DNA from: Davidsoniella eucalypti
Lineage: Eukaryota; Ascomycota; Sordariomycetes; Microascales; Ceratocystidaceae
Length of the DNA: 64,000 nt
Direction: 5' to 3'
NCBI GenBank assembly: GCA_004009845.1
Contig: RMBW01000044.1
Location: forward strand, 62,001 to 126,000
Below the pieces are notes generated by a model, which did not search any database, was not told the DNA's origin, and saw only the letters and a program-made list of their open reading frames with translations. A program made the position numbers and the translations under genes. Every line of letters starts with the position of its first letter. The first letter of the stretch is position 1. Below are positions 1 through 12,563 of the stretch, piece by piece.

Positions 1-723
1 TCGTAAGAATGAGTATGTCCTTGTGGTACATAGTTCCAATGAAGGGTAGTTTGTTCAAGCGTTGTCCTTGGTTTACTTATAGCTAAGGTATTCTTATATC
101 TGCTCTCTGTTCTGTCTAGCATACTTTTGTCAGTTCTACTACTCTTGTTAGAACAAGTTATTCTCATGCTTGATGTCAAACATCTCATACTTTGTGATTC
201 TCTTGGCCTGTCGTTCTAAGTGGCTACTGGCCTGTTCATGCCGTGTATACATGAAGCTATATGTACCATATATGTACCCATCATTAGAAACATAATGGTG
301 TAATATATGTCAGTATATATGTTTGTGGTGCAAGTCAACCAGGTATGATATCAGACGAGACAACGTGACTCAAGACACATTGAAATAATGTAAACAAGGC
401 AAGTTAGTTGATCAGCTTAGAAACCTGTTTTGCGTCCTTGGCCAACGTTAATTGTCACTTCAGCTACACATGTATAGAATAGCCGGCGGTTTACTATTAT
501 AGATTACCGTAAAGAAACAACTTGGACAGACTTTTATGTCTTTGAAAATCTATAAACAACAGCATGACAGAAATGAAAACTTGAATATATATTTCTGAAG
601 ATAGCCAAGACGAGACTAGTGTAGGAGGCTAAGTCGAGCTAAAGATAGCAGAAGTCAGTCAACTTCAAGTTGAACAATGGCCCGGAGCTTTTCCTCAACT
701 GGACAAAGAAGGGAGAAGGTGTC

Positions 724-834
724 TCTTGTCCTGTCGATGTCTAAATACCTTTCAGACTAGTCTTGTCTAGTCGATGTCTAAATACCTTTCAAACTAGTCT
801 TGTCTCGTCGATGTCTAAATACCTTTCAGACTAG
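724..834. repeat. 37-bp tandem repeat, three copies
   Basis: Three head-to-tail copies of a 37-bp unit lie at 724-760, 761-797 and 798-834. Each contains the core GTCGATGTCTAAATACCTTT and ends in ACTAG. The copies differ at only a few positions (CTG/TAG/TCG before the core, CAGACTAG or CAAACTAG at the end). The array lies in non-coding DNA, and copy number may vary between strains. Confidence 0.93.
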
Positions 835-2270
835 TGGTTTCTAGATACCGTGTTCTCTTCTTTTTCTTTCGAATGCTATAGCAACCCAATGTCAGGTTTG
901 GTTTGTATGACAGTATTCGTTACGTGAGTTTCTTGTGGTTTGTAAGTTCCCTTGTGCGACTCTATTTGTTTCCGCAGCTAGAGTTTATGTGTCACAGCAT
1001 GTAGTTAACATGGAATCATTTCCGAAACCATTGGTTATCTTATCTGTTTTTTAGGTTGACTTGGTTGGCCAAGACAAAGATGTGAGGTACAGCATTTGCT
1101 AACTTATAATCACATCATAGTAAGTGCCATCAGAAACCAATAGACAGTCTTCTAGGCGCAGTAAGTTGGATAATCGGAGCTTATGTTGGTGTATATGTAT
1201 AGCGGAGGCTGCACTTGGTGTACATATCGTGGAGTACGAGAAAGATTTCAGTAGATAAATTATGAGGATTGTGGTCACTGTTAGTTGGCACTTCGCTTTA
1301 TATACATATATATTTGTATACCGCACAGACATTTATGATGTTGTTGTCCCTACTTTTCTCCCCCAGTTTTTGATGCTACGAGGGGGGGGGTTAGATTCCA
1401 CCTACATAGACAGATACGTATATGTACACCACCTAACGATCTTCCCTCTAGTTTGGTCCAAGGTGCGAATAGACCAAGGGAAGAGGAATGCCGGCCGAAA
1501 TCCCAAAGCTCTCTACACTTCTTGTTATTGTATCCATAGTTTCCTAGGGCCAAGCTAACAAAAAAAGATGCCTTAAAATCACAGGCTAGAAAGCCGGGAT
1601 GCTTCCTTTCCTGATCCGCAACTACGTCATCGCATGAATCCGGCTGAAAAAAAGGAGAAATATTTCATGTTTTACCGTTGTGGTATTTACATGAATATAT
1701 ACATATGTACATCCATAGTCGTGACATCGTAGCTCGTATGTAGATGTCATATCGCCATCTTTGAGAAGTAATTGACACTTCCACTATCCATGTGATCAAC
1801 ACAAGGCTAAAGAACAGCCGGGAACTGGTTCAGCCTAATACTAACACGATGGGCTCGAATACAAGACCAATATCTCTACATTTGTAATAATCATTCTCCA
1901 TACAGAGTACCATGGGCATCGCCATTTTTGCTATTTGGTAGAGTTTTCTTATCAAGACATGTCACTATAGCAACTCCATCTACGTGATGTAGATATTATC
2001 TCAAGACCTCAAGAAATTGAAAAGTCTTATGATTTCATGTACATGCAGATACACATGTATACATATTAACAGGAATATAAATATATGTATACATGATTTA
2101 ACAAAAATGGATACGAAATTCCCCACCATCCTTCTGTAGTGATTTTGGCATGGCCAAAACTCTGGCTCTAATTTTTTGGCAGTGCCTCTGTGGACCTTTG
2201 AAAACGACGATCAAGTTTTAGCTTTGTCTTCCAAAAAAACAGATAGGTTACTATCTATATACATCTGTAC

Positions 2271-2330
2271 TATTACTACTTTACATATACTATTGCTACT
2301 TTACACATACTATTGCTACTTTACATATGT
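2271..2330. repeat. 20-bp tandem repeat, three copies
   Basis: Three adjacent 20-bp units (2271-2290, 2291-2310, 2311-2330) share the core TATTGCTACTTTACATA, with one or two substitutions each. The array is short and non-coding. Confidence 0.85.
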
Positions 2331-5300
2331 CGGCTGATAAAATCTATGGATTCTCCTACAGCATCAACTTTGGAACCTTGACTTAACTAGATTTAATCAG
2401 GCCCGCTATTCTCTCTCTTTCTTTTCTACTCCTTCTATTCTTCCTACCCAAGGGGTACAAAGGCTCAGATTCCTTCTGATCCCATTCTGCCATACGAATA
2501 CAACCAGTCTCAGGGTCAGCATCACTGTGCTATTCACGCGTGATTTGGGTGAATATCGTCTCAGCAATGCTATAGAGAGTCTTGCCGGCTACGGCTAACT
2601 TGTTATAAGTGTATATCTTATAGATGGCCAAAATACTCATGACTTATAGGATTTGGCCAAGAGAAAGTTAAACTACGGCAAGTTCAAGTACAATACACAC
2701 CTCGAACTACATACTTCGTCTCATGTGTGAGTGAATATCAGCCTGGACTGTATGTTGTCATCGGACCAATAATTGAAAATTCCTCAAACATAGGGGGGCT
2801 GGGGCGGTTTATGGGATATCAAATGCACAATAAACCAAAGGAGACCCCGGGAATTCACCATCTCCATATCTGAAATGATCGTCTCTCGTTGCTTCCTTTG
2901 CAACCCAACATTATGTAGCCGCGGACGGTGTCTGATTAACAATGAGCTTCTACTTTCGTCTCTTCTCCCTTATGACGGCGCAAGACAGCGATGTAGAAAT
3001 CAGTAGATTATTATGATGCAATGCGGTATCCGTCTCCTCCTTAAACAGGGGAGCCAGTGTGCATAGCATCTCTTGACGAAATATAAATAAACAAAGAGAC
3101 CCTTCATCAGCCACGTAGCCAGTTCTGCATTGTCTCCGAGCAAAGCAACCCCAACGAGCAACTACATATTATCAGTGCCAACGAAGTATAACAGTACAGG
3201 TCAAGTAAGGTCTTGATTATTATTACTTCTTTTCCGGCCATACAGATTCAAGGCTTGCGAGCTATGACGAAAGACAGGATTGACAAGTACAACTATCTGA
3301 AGCTTATATCTATACGTACTAATACAAACATGTACTTTTATGGAATTGTTGTGTTATGTGCTGTTTACCCCATATCGAAATCGAGAGTCCATCCCTTTTT
3401 GACAGGCTGGCTTCAAAGATGATGACCCATGTACACATGTAAATACAGATAAGCTATTCATCCCTTGCAGACTATTCTGATATAGACAAAGAGCCGAAAA
3501 GGAACAACCAAAGAACATGCTGATTTCATCACACCACTGCCAGAGATAGAAAAACAAAGTCACCAGTCCAATATCGCCTTGCCGTGTCTGAGAAACTAGT
3601 CATATTCGAGCTCAACTGCCGCCTGGCCACTAAACACTGCTGCTACATGGGATGCTAGGATCGAGTAAGACCTCTGCCATCGAATCATACGCCCTTGTGC
3701 ACAGGTGATGTGAAGCTGCCAGGCAGGGCTGTTTTGGCAATGCCACTGCAAAGGGCGTTTATGCATACATATATACGCCTGTCAAATAGACTGGCTTTTG
3801 GGTAATCACCTGTGATAAGTAAACTCGGGAGATCACGGGGACACAGTGCTACCTGACATATTAAATAGCAATTTCTTTTTTTTTTCTTGGTTGTTGGGGC
3901 CGTTCTGTGGCTGGAGAGTCCAGAGAATCAGGAAGATATGTAGTCAGCTGTAAGAAGTAAGCATTAGTTTTGAATGAATCTAAAACTGGCTGGCCTCTCA
4001 GACCGGACTCTCCTCTTGGTCAAAAAAATAAAAAATAAAAAATAAATAAAAACTAGGTTGCATTATATGCAAGATCTAACACACTAGATGTGCAACCCCT
4101 TTTCTCTTTTTTCTCTCTCTTTAAAATCTCAACTCCACAATTGGCGTTACTGTAGTATAGCAAAGATTCTCAGTGCTATCATCTACAGAATTAATCTCGA
4201 AAACGCAACCTAGATATCTTCAAATAAATATTCCTGCTCTCGGTGTCAATAACGCCTTGAATACGGAAATTTCAATTAAACAAAAAACACTAGGATTCAG
4301 CTCCCTTTTGAGGCTCTCTATTCAGTACACAAACTATAGTGATATATTCATCTTAATATACCAATCAAAACGGATATTCAAATCTACCAGTATATCGGTA
4401 ATATGTGCATCTTCAATGACATTGTCAGATCTAATAACACACTAACACACTAGCGAATAGGCTAGCTACCAATAGACTGTAGAAGACTACAGGCTTGGCT
4501 TTACACAAATCACAACACCCCCCACCGTTACCATTCTTCAAGTACTTTGAGTCCTCTTATGAAACCTAAATTCGGGCTACACATCTGCTTATATATGTAT
4601 AATAGCAAAACTATAGGTATCTGTGCGTCTAAAAGTAACAGACAGTCGGTACATAATCTGCTGAGTGTGGCATCCATCAGTGAGAATAAGAAGAGAAATT
4701 CTCATTTCTTCCGGATTTGATTGTTGTAAAAACAAATTATTTCCTTTTTATTTTTTATTTTTTTTATTCACCATATCTATAGCCACTTCTTATAAACAAG
4801 AATAAGTATAATCCAAACAAAATGAAGCTTGTTGAGTTGCCCCGTCTTCATTGCTGGAAAAGGGAGCCTTCTCGTTAGCTACATAAGTACTTCTCCTTCT
4901 CTCTTATTATCTATATCTTCTGTTCTATAGCGTCACATCATCTGAATCTACCTTTGTCTGACTTGTTTTAAGCGAGGGTGTTGGCGGCAAGGATTTATGT
5001 ATTTGTATATCTGTACAGAAACGTATATTGAGAAGGAAAAGGCAATAAATACTACGAGATCGTTTATTCCGGTGGTGTTTGTGATATAGCCTTTGTGATT
5101 CTGTGATAGCCTGCTATGTTTCATAATGATGGCATCTGTACTTTACATATACATCATCCGGAGAACGAACAGCCTTTACATTGTTTGGTAACTACGAAGC
5201 AACCAGGGCAAGCTGTCGAGCCGAGAAGAGAACAAGCCAGACAGAAGAGGAAGAACAGTGACAGAAGACGGTACAAGATACCGGGCGTGAGTCTAGAGTC

Positions 5301-5568
5301 TGGTGTTGATATAGAGGTCTGGCTGGCTGGTTTCTGTCCTTTCCGTGTCCCGGATCGGAGGCCACTGACTAGTCACATTGGCCTCTCCAAAAAACCATTA
5401 TATATATAATAAAAAGATAAATGTCACATTGCCTAGTGGGAGGACTCTTGATTTTCATACTAGGATCTACTTTTTTGCTGAAAATCCATAACAAAACTAC
5501 TATTACCAAGACTGGAATAAACAATAAAACCAGAAGGGGATTGTCACGAGTATATGCCTCGTCCTTGA

Positions 5569-6060
5569 TTTATTTTGCATTTATTTTTGCGAAGTGGGAG
5601 AACCTCTTCTAGACTGTGTATATCATTCCTTCACTCCAAGCCTATTAAACCGGGCTCGTCCCTCCTTGGATTCTCTTCATCCGTGTTCTTTCTTGCTCTT
5701 CTTTCTTTTGATTTCCAACCCATCCATACTTTTTCCTCACATCTGGATTGCCCTGTATTACTATCTCCTCCTGCTGTTCTTCTCTGCAGCTCACTTAAGC
5801 CTTGACCCCCCCAACTGTGTGATCCCATTTTTCTCTGTTCTGTCTTCATCATCGTGAGTTTGGTTCCAAAGCAACGTGAAGGCTGTTTTTCGGCTCGCTT
5901 ATCATCCCTGGTTGGCTTTTTTGGTGCCGGGCTATAGATCGAAGACTCACTAACCCCCTCTGTTTATCCCGTTAGTTGTCTATATTCACTCTCGCTTCCG
6001 ATACCATCGTCATAATTGGCGGCATTTCTTCTCCTGGCAGCTTTCTCATTTTCTTTTCCT
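5569..6060 (+). promoter_or_regulatory. Pyrimidine-rich putative promoter
   Basis: The plus strand is dominated by C and T runs from about 5620 to 6060, ending in a TTTTCTTTTCCTCT tract near 6050. A leader-like CATCACCCATCACACATCAA follows. CT-rich tracts of this kind often lie just upstream of transcription starts in filamentous ascomycetes. It is assigned to the HET gene at 7282 by orientation only, and no core element was identified. Confidence 0.35.
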
Positions 6061-6691
6061 CTAATACATCACCCATCACACATCAACCACTCAGTCCAGC
6101 GTGACATCCGATTATTCGTGGTTGGTATAAGTCTATGACGAAAAGCTAGCCTCGCTATATCATCCGCCTTCACCCACTTATACGCTTCACGTGGCCCATG
6201 CCATATTGTACTATTGTCTTTTCTTTCTTCCCGTCCCATCGTTTTACCGTGCTTGCCCAGATACATGACGCCTTTTCTCTCATCCGAAGCCGCACCACAG
6301 TTTGATCAAGTGACTGCTTCCATAGTGCCCGAGAGTCCCTTCTTAATCGATACACAAAGTGCCTCACTCTCCTCGGCCTAATTCCTCGCTGATACAACCC
6401 TACGGTAGAGGCAATATTACAACAGCAGCCAAAAGCCAACAGCAGCCAAATAGCACACAACGTCACCTGTTGGCCCTCATTTGCCGCCATCGGCTTCTTG
6501 GCTACGTCATAGCTTACCGCTTTGTGGGCTCGGGCTGCAGATCTTGGGACAGATCTAATACCTAATATTGTGCGCTCAGAAAGCTGTTGTCCGTGCAGAC
6601 TTCCATCCACTGTCGGGCACAACCGACATTTGATATTTACCTCTGCGCATTTACTCGTAAATTGCCGCCCTTTGCCACCGGTTTGCAAGTG

Positions 6692-6888
6692 GTAAGTCAC
6701 CCAGACCCATTTCAGACGTCAATATCCGTTTTTGCTGTCCTCATACAGTGACGCTATATGCTATATTGCTACCTTTGGGTGGCTCTTCCTGTATCCTTGT
6801 CATTGCCTATGTTACTATAATACAACGCTCACAAGGCCTGTATTGTCTTCTGTAAGTAGAGCTGTGATGACTAACACACGCCGTATAG
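6692..6888 (+). other. Possible 5'-leader intron of the HET-domain gene
   Basis: A strong donor GTAAGT at 6692 is matched by a branch-like GACTAAC and an acceptor TATAG ending at 6888, giving a 197-nt intron in the leader. A second GTAAGT at 6852 uses the same acceptor but would give only 37 nt, which is too short. No coding change would result, because the first in-frame ATG lies downstream at 7282. Confidence 0.35.
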
Positions 6889-7281
6889 GAAAGCGTCAGT
6901 ATCCTGGACGTTCACCATACATACCTATATGCTCGATTTCTATCAGACATATCTGACTTGTTTTCCTCTCATAACACCATTGTATTACAAACTACGATTA
7001 TATCCACGATTTACGGTTACGTCAACGCTAAGAAGGCTCTGCCAAGACTCTCGACAACTTGACGCTTGATTTTCGAGACAACCAACGTTCTGTTGTACCG
7101 GCTATCTGCTTCCATTTTTCCATACCCGTTCTATCGCGCATCTTGTGTCACGTTCGTTTCCCACTTGCTGCGGCTCTACTACCTCCTATTGGACACCGCT
7201 GTCCCCTTAACCAAGTACACTTCAGGTGTCTCACGCCTATCAACTTGTCCCTCGAAGGAACTATATAGGAAGACAACCTAC

Positions 7282-8904
7282 ATGGCTGCCTATACATCGC
7301 TTGAGAAGTCTACTTGCGAGAATCCATCTTGCTTGTTAGCCCACCAATCAGAGCCTTACCGGTTCTCCAATCTCCTCAACAACACCGTCTACACGCCCTC
7401 CAAGAAAACGACGGCCCTCTGTAACTTCCACAAAAACACCCAGAATGTCGAAAGCCCGCCAGTCTCTTCCAGCCCCATCCAGAGTGACGAAGTTTCGCTC
7501 CGAGATTTCCAGCTTTTCGAAAATGTTCCCTTTGTTATGTGTCACGTCGGCGACACTAAAGGATCCTGCAACTACTGTTCTCCCATCACGCCATCTACTA
7601 TACCCTCTCTGAGCCAGATATCCGATTCCAGACAGCTGGCCGAGCAGGATCCGTTACAGCAGTCTGATGAGGCCAAGACCAAGTCTCCGCCAGAGTTTCT
7701 CCTTTGGCAAAGCCAACGCCGTACCCTTCATCGGTCACTCCTACTTCTCCAGACAGACGAGGCTTCGCCTTACACGACGTACGTTTTAGCCCCTCATGGC
7801 GCGTCAACGGACAAGCCACGCATGAAGTACCACTTCACTCATCCCATGTACCAATCGCCGATATTGCCTTGGACACAGCCATGTTCTTGTATCAACCCCA
7901 AGTGCAAAGACATCAACTCGTGCTTCTTTCCAAAGCGTCTTGTAGAGATCAGCCGTCTCAAGGGTGATTGGGGTCCAGGCAATGGCCTGGCTGTGCGTAT
8001 AGTCGAGACGCTGCGGGGGAATCGCGGCAACTATCTGTCTCTCTGCTACTGCCGTGGAGACATGGACAGACATCCCACATACACCAATAGGGGCACCCTA
8101 GACCGCAATCAGCAGGAAATTCCCTGGGACTCGCTGCCAGTCCTCTTCCAAGATGCCATCAAGACCTCCATAGGTCTTGGTATCAAGTATGTGTGGATTG
8201 ATGTTCTCTGCCAGATGCAGGAGGAAGCCAAAGACAGCTACACGACCGGCCTAATTTCGGAGCATGCCGTTGCCAGCCTGGTTGTCACTCGATCGCTCAA
8301 CCCCACCAATGCTTTTCACATCGACGGCTCCCGTCCAGTCACCGGTATGGCCACCGAGACTATCGGCCCCCTGACCACCCAGTACTGCCGGCGCCTTGCT
8401 GAGCCTGACGTGCTGATAGTCGGTTCTCATCTCAGTTTGAATCCCAATTCCATGAACAACTCCCCAACACCTGAAGACGACGCCCTTCTCAAGGCGCTTG
8501 TCGGAGTTCCGGATAGCAATACCAGTCCATTCACGGAAATCGGTGGTGAATATGGCAATACTGAGGGCACAGGTACTTCACCTCTCAACACCAATGATGT
8601 CCACCCCATCGATGCAGCCGATTCCGTTAGCTCATCCAGTTCATCGAGTTTCATGGACTTGTCCCAGGATGAATCCCCGAGCTCGTCGAGCAGCTCCTTG
8701 CCGAATGTTAACGATTTCTTGAGTAGTCGGTCGCGTATGAACTCGCAAAAAACATTCATGTCCCAAGCCCGTTCTTTGAGATCCATCCCGTCTAGTACAA
8801 ATTGGATGGCATCTCTTGTTGTTAGTTCCGTTCGGGGCTGTGTAACAAATGCTGCTGCTCTGCATAAAGTCGAGCCTGGCCATGGAGAAGAAGGTCCTCT
8901 TTGA
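7282..8904 (+). CDS. Divergent HET-domain (heterokaryon incompatibility) protein, 540 aa
   Basis: Residues about 235-330 match the HET domain (PF06985) pattern. A lead-in RLVEISRLKGDW...VRIVETLRG is followed by GNYLSLCYCRGD near residue 250, then IPWDSLPVLFQDAIKTSIGL and KYVWIDVLCQMQEE near 302-315. HET proteins trigger cell death when genetically different hyphae fuse, and their fold is TIR-like. Several signature residues differ: the usual CWG is CRG, and the DW..E segment after WID-LC--Q reads DSYTT. The usual long C-terminal region is replaced by about 180 residues that include Ser-rich tracts (around 450-475). The N-terminal 220 residues carry scattered Cys clusters, for example near 10-17 and 198-212. 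The open frame runs upstream to 7066, but the first ATG is at 7282, so that start was chosen. It may be a degenerated or non-killing paralogue. Confidence 0.65.
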   Translation: MAAYTSLEKSTCENPSCLLAHQSEPYRFSNLLNNTVYTPSKKTTALCNFHKNTQNVESPPVSSSPIQSDEVSLRDFQLFENVPFVMCHVGDTKGSCNYCSPITPSTIPSLSQISDSRQLAEQDPLQQSDEAKTKSPPEFLLWQSQRRTLHRSLLLLQTDEASPYTTYVLAPHGASTDKPRMKYHFTHPMYQSPILPWTQPCSCINPKCKDINSCFFPKRLVEISRLKGDWGPGNGLAVRIVETLRGNRGNYLSLCYCRGDMDRHPTYTNRGTLDRNQQEIPWDSLPVLFQDAIKTSIGLGIKYVWIDVLCQMQEEAKDSYTTGLISEHAVASLVVTRSLNPTNAFHIDGSRPVTGMATETIGPLTTQYCRRLAEPDVLIVGSHLSLNPNSMNNSPTPEDDALLKALVGVPDSNTSPFTEIGGEYGNTEGTGTSPLNTNDVHPIDAADSVSSSSSSSFMDLSQDESPSSSSSSLPNVNDFLSSRSRMNSQKTFMSQARSLRSIPSSTNWMASLVVSSVRGCVTNAAALHKVEPGHGEEGPL

Positions 8905-8940
8905 ATCAGACTCCTTTGAATCAGACTCCTTTGTGTCAAG
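8896..8940. repeat. 15-bp tandem repeat across the HET gene stop codon
   Basis: Three 15-bp units (8896-8910, 8911-8925, 8926-8940) with the core CTCCTTTGAATCAGA overlap the end of the HET reading frame. The stop codon TGA at 8902-8904 lies inside the first unit. The unit length is a multiple of three. Confidence 0.8.
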
Positions 8941-11227
8941 CTCATATATGCTCTTGTCTGTTCCAACTTGATGGACTTTCTTGTGTAGCAATAAAAACTT
9001 TCTATACAGCTATCTAATGGGAACGAAACGACAATTACACCAAGGCTAATTGCCCATATTCGTTCCGTTATCACATTCTTTTCTTCACTTTTTTCTCGAT
9101 CTAAATGCTTCCACGTTAAGCTTCTATGACACATGACAAATGACCTCATGACCGCAAATATATATTCCCTAGGCTACTTTCTCTCGACTTCTTTCTAAAG
9201 ATGTGCAGAGAAACCCTCAAATCACTTTTGTTTTCCTTTATTTACTATTTATACCATGAAGCCGGTTCCTTTTCTATATCAGCTTTTTCTGTCAATTTCC
9301 TCACGTTATATCGTCGAAACGCCCGTTGAGATTATTGTTATGAAATCTACACACATTCATACGACAGATCCTACGTAGAGCTGTTGTATGTTCGCTTTTT
9401 TACATCATATACTTCTATATGCCCATTCCATGTTTTCCTCCTAGGTTTCCTAGGCATGCACGTTTCTTTTTCTGTTAGATCGTACACATTGTATCAGTTT
9501 GATCCATAGCTTGAATACTTAGAAATCTTTTGCCAGATCTTATATAGCTACTATATACTGTGATACCAAGCATCTTTTGGTGGTAAAATACCTAAACTAC
9601 CAAGTTCATATGCCTTCCAATATAGCGTCGAGACTTAGAAGTACGGATTATCCACTCTAACTTCAACCTAAGTATATCCCTATTGCATAATTGATTCTCA
9701 TCTACGTCAAATGAACTATTTAATTGTCTCTCACACTTCCTTTTATGTTTAATCTTCATCTCCCTGTATTATCTTTATATTTAGTCAACGTAGCCACCAT
9801 TATCTCTTTAGGGTTAAATGACTGAGCGCACGTTAATCAATTTAACTCTTTTCTGTCTCATATTTGCTAAGGGTTACAATGTGTGTAGCAACATGCATGT
9901 GATTGTGTTTACATTTGCGACATTGGATGACAGGCGACTATCGGTATCGATCAAAGGACCGGTGTGTATTTTTTTTTCTACTTTCTGTTTTCTTTTGACT
10001 TTATGGTTTTACGTCTTTCCACCACATATTTCCTACATATATTAGTAGCGTATTAGTACTGCATGTCAGTTGTTGCTTATACCCAAGCTTCATTCTATAT
10101 GCATGTTTCTATTTCGATTTTCCACTCTTTGTATTCGGGGTTCGCCAGGAGGGAAGGAAAAAAAAGCTTGACACATGAAAATCAGGAAATGGACGGGGAT
10201 CAAGAGGCGCATGAACAGAGAGCGAAATTACAATGACGGGGTTGATGTTGATTTCAATGCAAAGAACAAGTAAGCTGGAGGAATAGAAGAGAGAGAGAAA
10301 AGGGTTACTATTGTTAGTTATGTGTTCAGTGGCATTCTTAATTATTGTAAGAATATAAACAACTCTACAAAATTTTCAATCACGAGATCTACATAGCATA
10401 CATGCCCTATAATTCAAGTAGTAGATATCGACCTTTTTTTTTTTTTTTTTTTCCACAAGTCTCTAAAGCAAAAAATGCAATTGTCAATCGAGTCAAAATA
10501 TGTACCCACAAAAAATCAATGAGAGAAGAAAAACGTCTGATCCCCCTTCATGGACCATGCAACCCTAATCTTGTTGAGAGGGGCAATAGGCAAGGAACTT
10601 GGGTCATGGTATTATGATGGCCCATTACAGAGCACATAGTAAGAGTCTGCCACCTGATTTGAGTTATAGTAGGTCGTATAGGTAGAGAGAAAGACACTTC
10701 AATTTACCTACTATTGGAGATCCTTAACATGACTAGTTGACGGCGTCTTAGACGAGATAGGAATGCCAAGCGAAAATAGAAGGGAACAAAAATAAAAGGC
10801 CTGAGGGTTTCTAGCATGCTATATGCCCAGTTTAGCGAGTTGACTCCCTTCATATCTGTATGTCATTAACGGCTAGTTTAGCATAGGGCCAAATGATCTC
10901 TTGTATCCTTTTCTCTCTGTTTTCTTCACTTGTCTTTCATTCAATATGTGCTCTATATGAACTACCGACCCAACAGATGCGAGCACTTTAGCTAGAAGGA
11001 GAAAGCGTATAGATTGTCACATCTTGAATTAAATATTGATTGAGAAAGATCGAGCAAGGGATGGTTAGGCGGATACCCCACGAAATAGAACTGGAGGTCT
11101 TGTTCTAGCAAATGTATTAATTGACATCTAAGTAAAGCTTTCATAAGAAGATTTGAAAGACGTGAACGTCATTAGAGACAAAAATCCGCATTCAAATTAT
11201 TCTTCAACTAACAACATATGTGTCGCC

Positions 11228-11262
11228 CCACAATATTTATTTTTCAATAATCAATATTGTGG
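11228..11262. repeat. Short inverted repeat (10-bp arms)
   Basis: The arms CCACAATATT (11228-11237) and AATATTGTGG (11253-11262) are perfect reverse complements separated by 15 bp of AT-rich loop. It could be a miniature-element relic or chance pairing in AT-rich DNA. It has no T tract or gene end to suggest a terminator. Confidence 0.6.
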
Positions 11263-12489
11263 CGAGTACTGCGAAACGCAGAATAATTCTAAGTCTGTTT
11301 ATTTATTTCTCATTTTGTTGATCACGTGGATCCGACCCTAGGATCGTTGGAGACCCTAATGGCCCTTGAAGAACCCTCCTAATAGAGGTCCAGAAAATTA
11401 CAAAAAAAATAAAAACTAGAAAACAGAAAACAGAAACGAGCAATGCAGAGATATTCGATGAGGAAGGTACGAGCAAATATAATCAAATCGAGCAGCGCTA
11501 ATTCTCAGTCTAAATTATAAACTAGCTTATGCTATCTAAATATCTGCTACCAATATAACCCTAACCAAAATGAGAAAGAATATTTTGACAACTGGTTGCT
11601 ATTTACTTTTACCTCGCTCAATTATCTAAAACGCTCTAAGAGATCCTGCCGTGCTACAGCTTCTTTACTAGTATTGAAAAATCTCACGGCTCAAAAACAA
11701 GATGATCATTTTTTGTAGTGTACTCGTGTCCCTTGACCATAAAAAGAAAGAATTCGAAAATGTCTTTTAGCGGCAATGTAATTAAACAATAAAGACACGA
11801 ACCCAATAATAACTTTGTATAACAAGTAGTTGGTGTTTTCGTGTATTTTGTGGCGGTTTGTAGCTAAAAACAAACTCTCCACTAAACGTACATTGGTTTT
11901 TTTTTTCCAAAATTGTTTCCAAAACTTTTCCAATTTTTTTTCCCATTAAGATGTGTATCTTAGCGTAGCGTTATTTGTTAATGGCAACTACAAAAGCCCA
12001 TGCTTACATAATTAGCCGTAATTTCGGCACAGGGGGCAGGTGCCAAAGGGGCATCGAATTTGGTGCTGAGCTTGATTTAACAAGAGCAAGCGCAAAAGAG
12101 CTTTCCAATTACCATGGAGGCTACATAATGAGCCGCAAATAGAGCCTCATTATACCTGTACAGTAAAGAGTGATTGAAATGGCCCAAAAAAAGAAAAAGC
12201 ACTTTGGCGCTTGCTAAAAAAGACTTTCAGTTGTCTCTTGGGGGTACTTAGGGTCGCTTAAATTCGGTGATTGTCAGATCATCATAGTATAGCTGAAGTA
12301 AGGTGGTTATTTAGAATCTCGGCTGTGAAGTGATGTTTCTTTGATGATGATTTTGTTTGCAAGATGACGCATGTTATCCATGTAAGAAATATGAGACACA
12401 AATGAACTGTCTTCTCGTAGACAACCTGTTTGTTGTTCTCTTGTCTTTATCAAGTTTCACCGTAAGAATATTCTGGCATTGTTGATATA

Positions 12490-12563
12490 AAAAGTTTATT
12501 TTTATTTTTATTTTAAATTTTATTTTAATAAATTTAAATTTTATGAAGGTGGAAATAGAGCCC
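12490..12563 (-). repeat. A-tailed dispersed repeat relic
   Basis: Read on the minus strand, the sequence begins GGGCTCTATTTCCACCTT and runs into about 60 nt of A-rich DNA. The same GCTCCATTTCCACCTT-then-A-rich arrangement is seen on the minus strand at 43590-43673 and, as ACTCCATTTCCACATT, on the plus strand at 48153-48214. I did not find a clear target-site duplication at this copy. Confidence 0.45.

Larger units (their letters stand above)
1..7281. other. Gene-free AT-rich region
   Basis: I see no convincing coding sequence here. The open frames are short, mostly start at non-ATG codons, and resemble no family I know. The region holds two small tandem repeats (724-834 and 2271-2330) and many TATACATATGTA-like stretches. 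From about 5570 to 6060 the plus strand becomes strongly pyrimidine-rich, as is common upstream of transcription starts in filamentous fungi. The stretch from about 6060 to 7281 is therefore best read as promoter and leader of the HET-domain gene that starts at 7282. Confidence 0.6.

Noticed and set aside
6170..6700. 176-codon minus-strand frame
   Set aside because: It lies in the likely leader of the HET gene, resembles no family, and has no matching promoter-like sequence. It is probably a chance frame.
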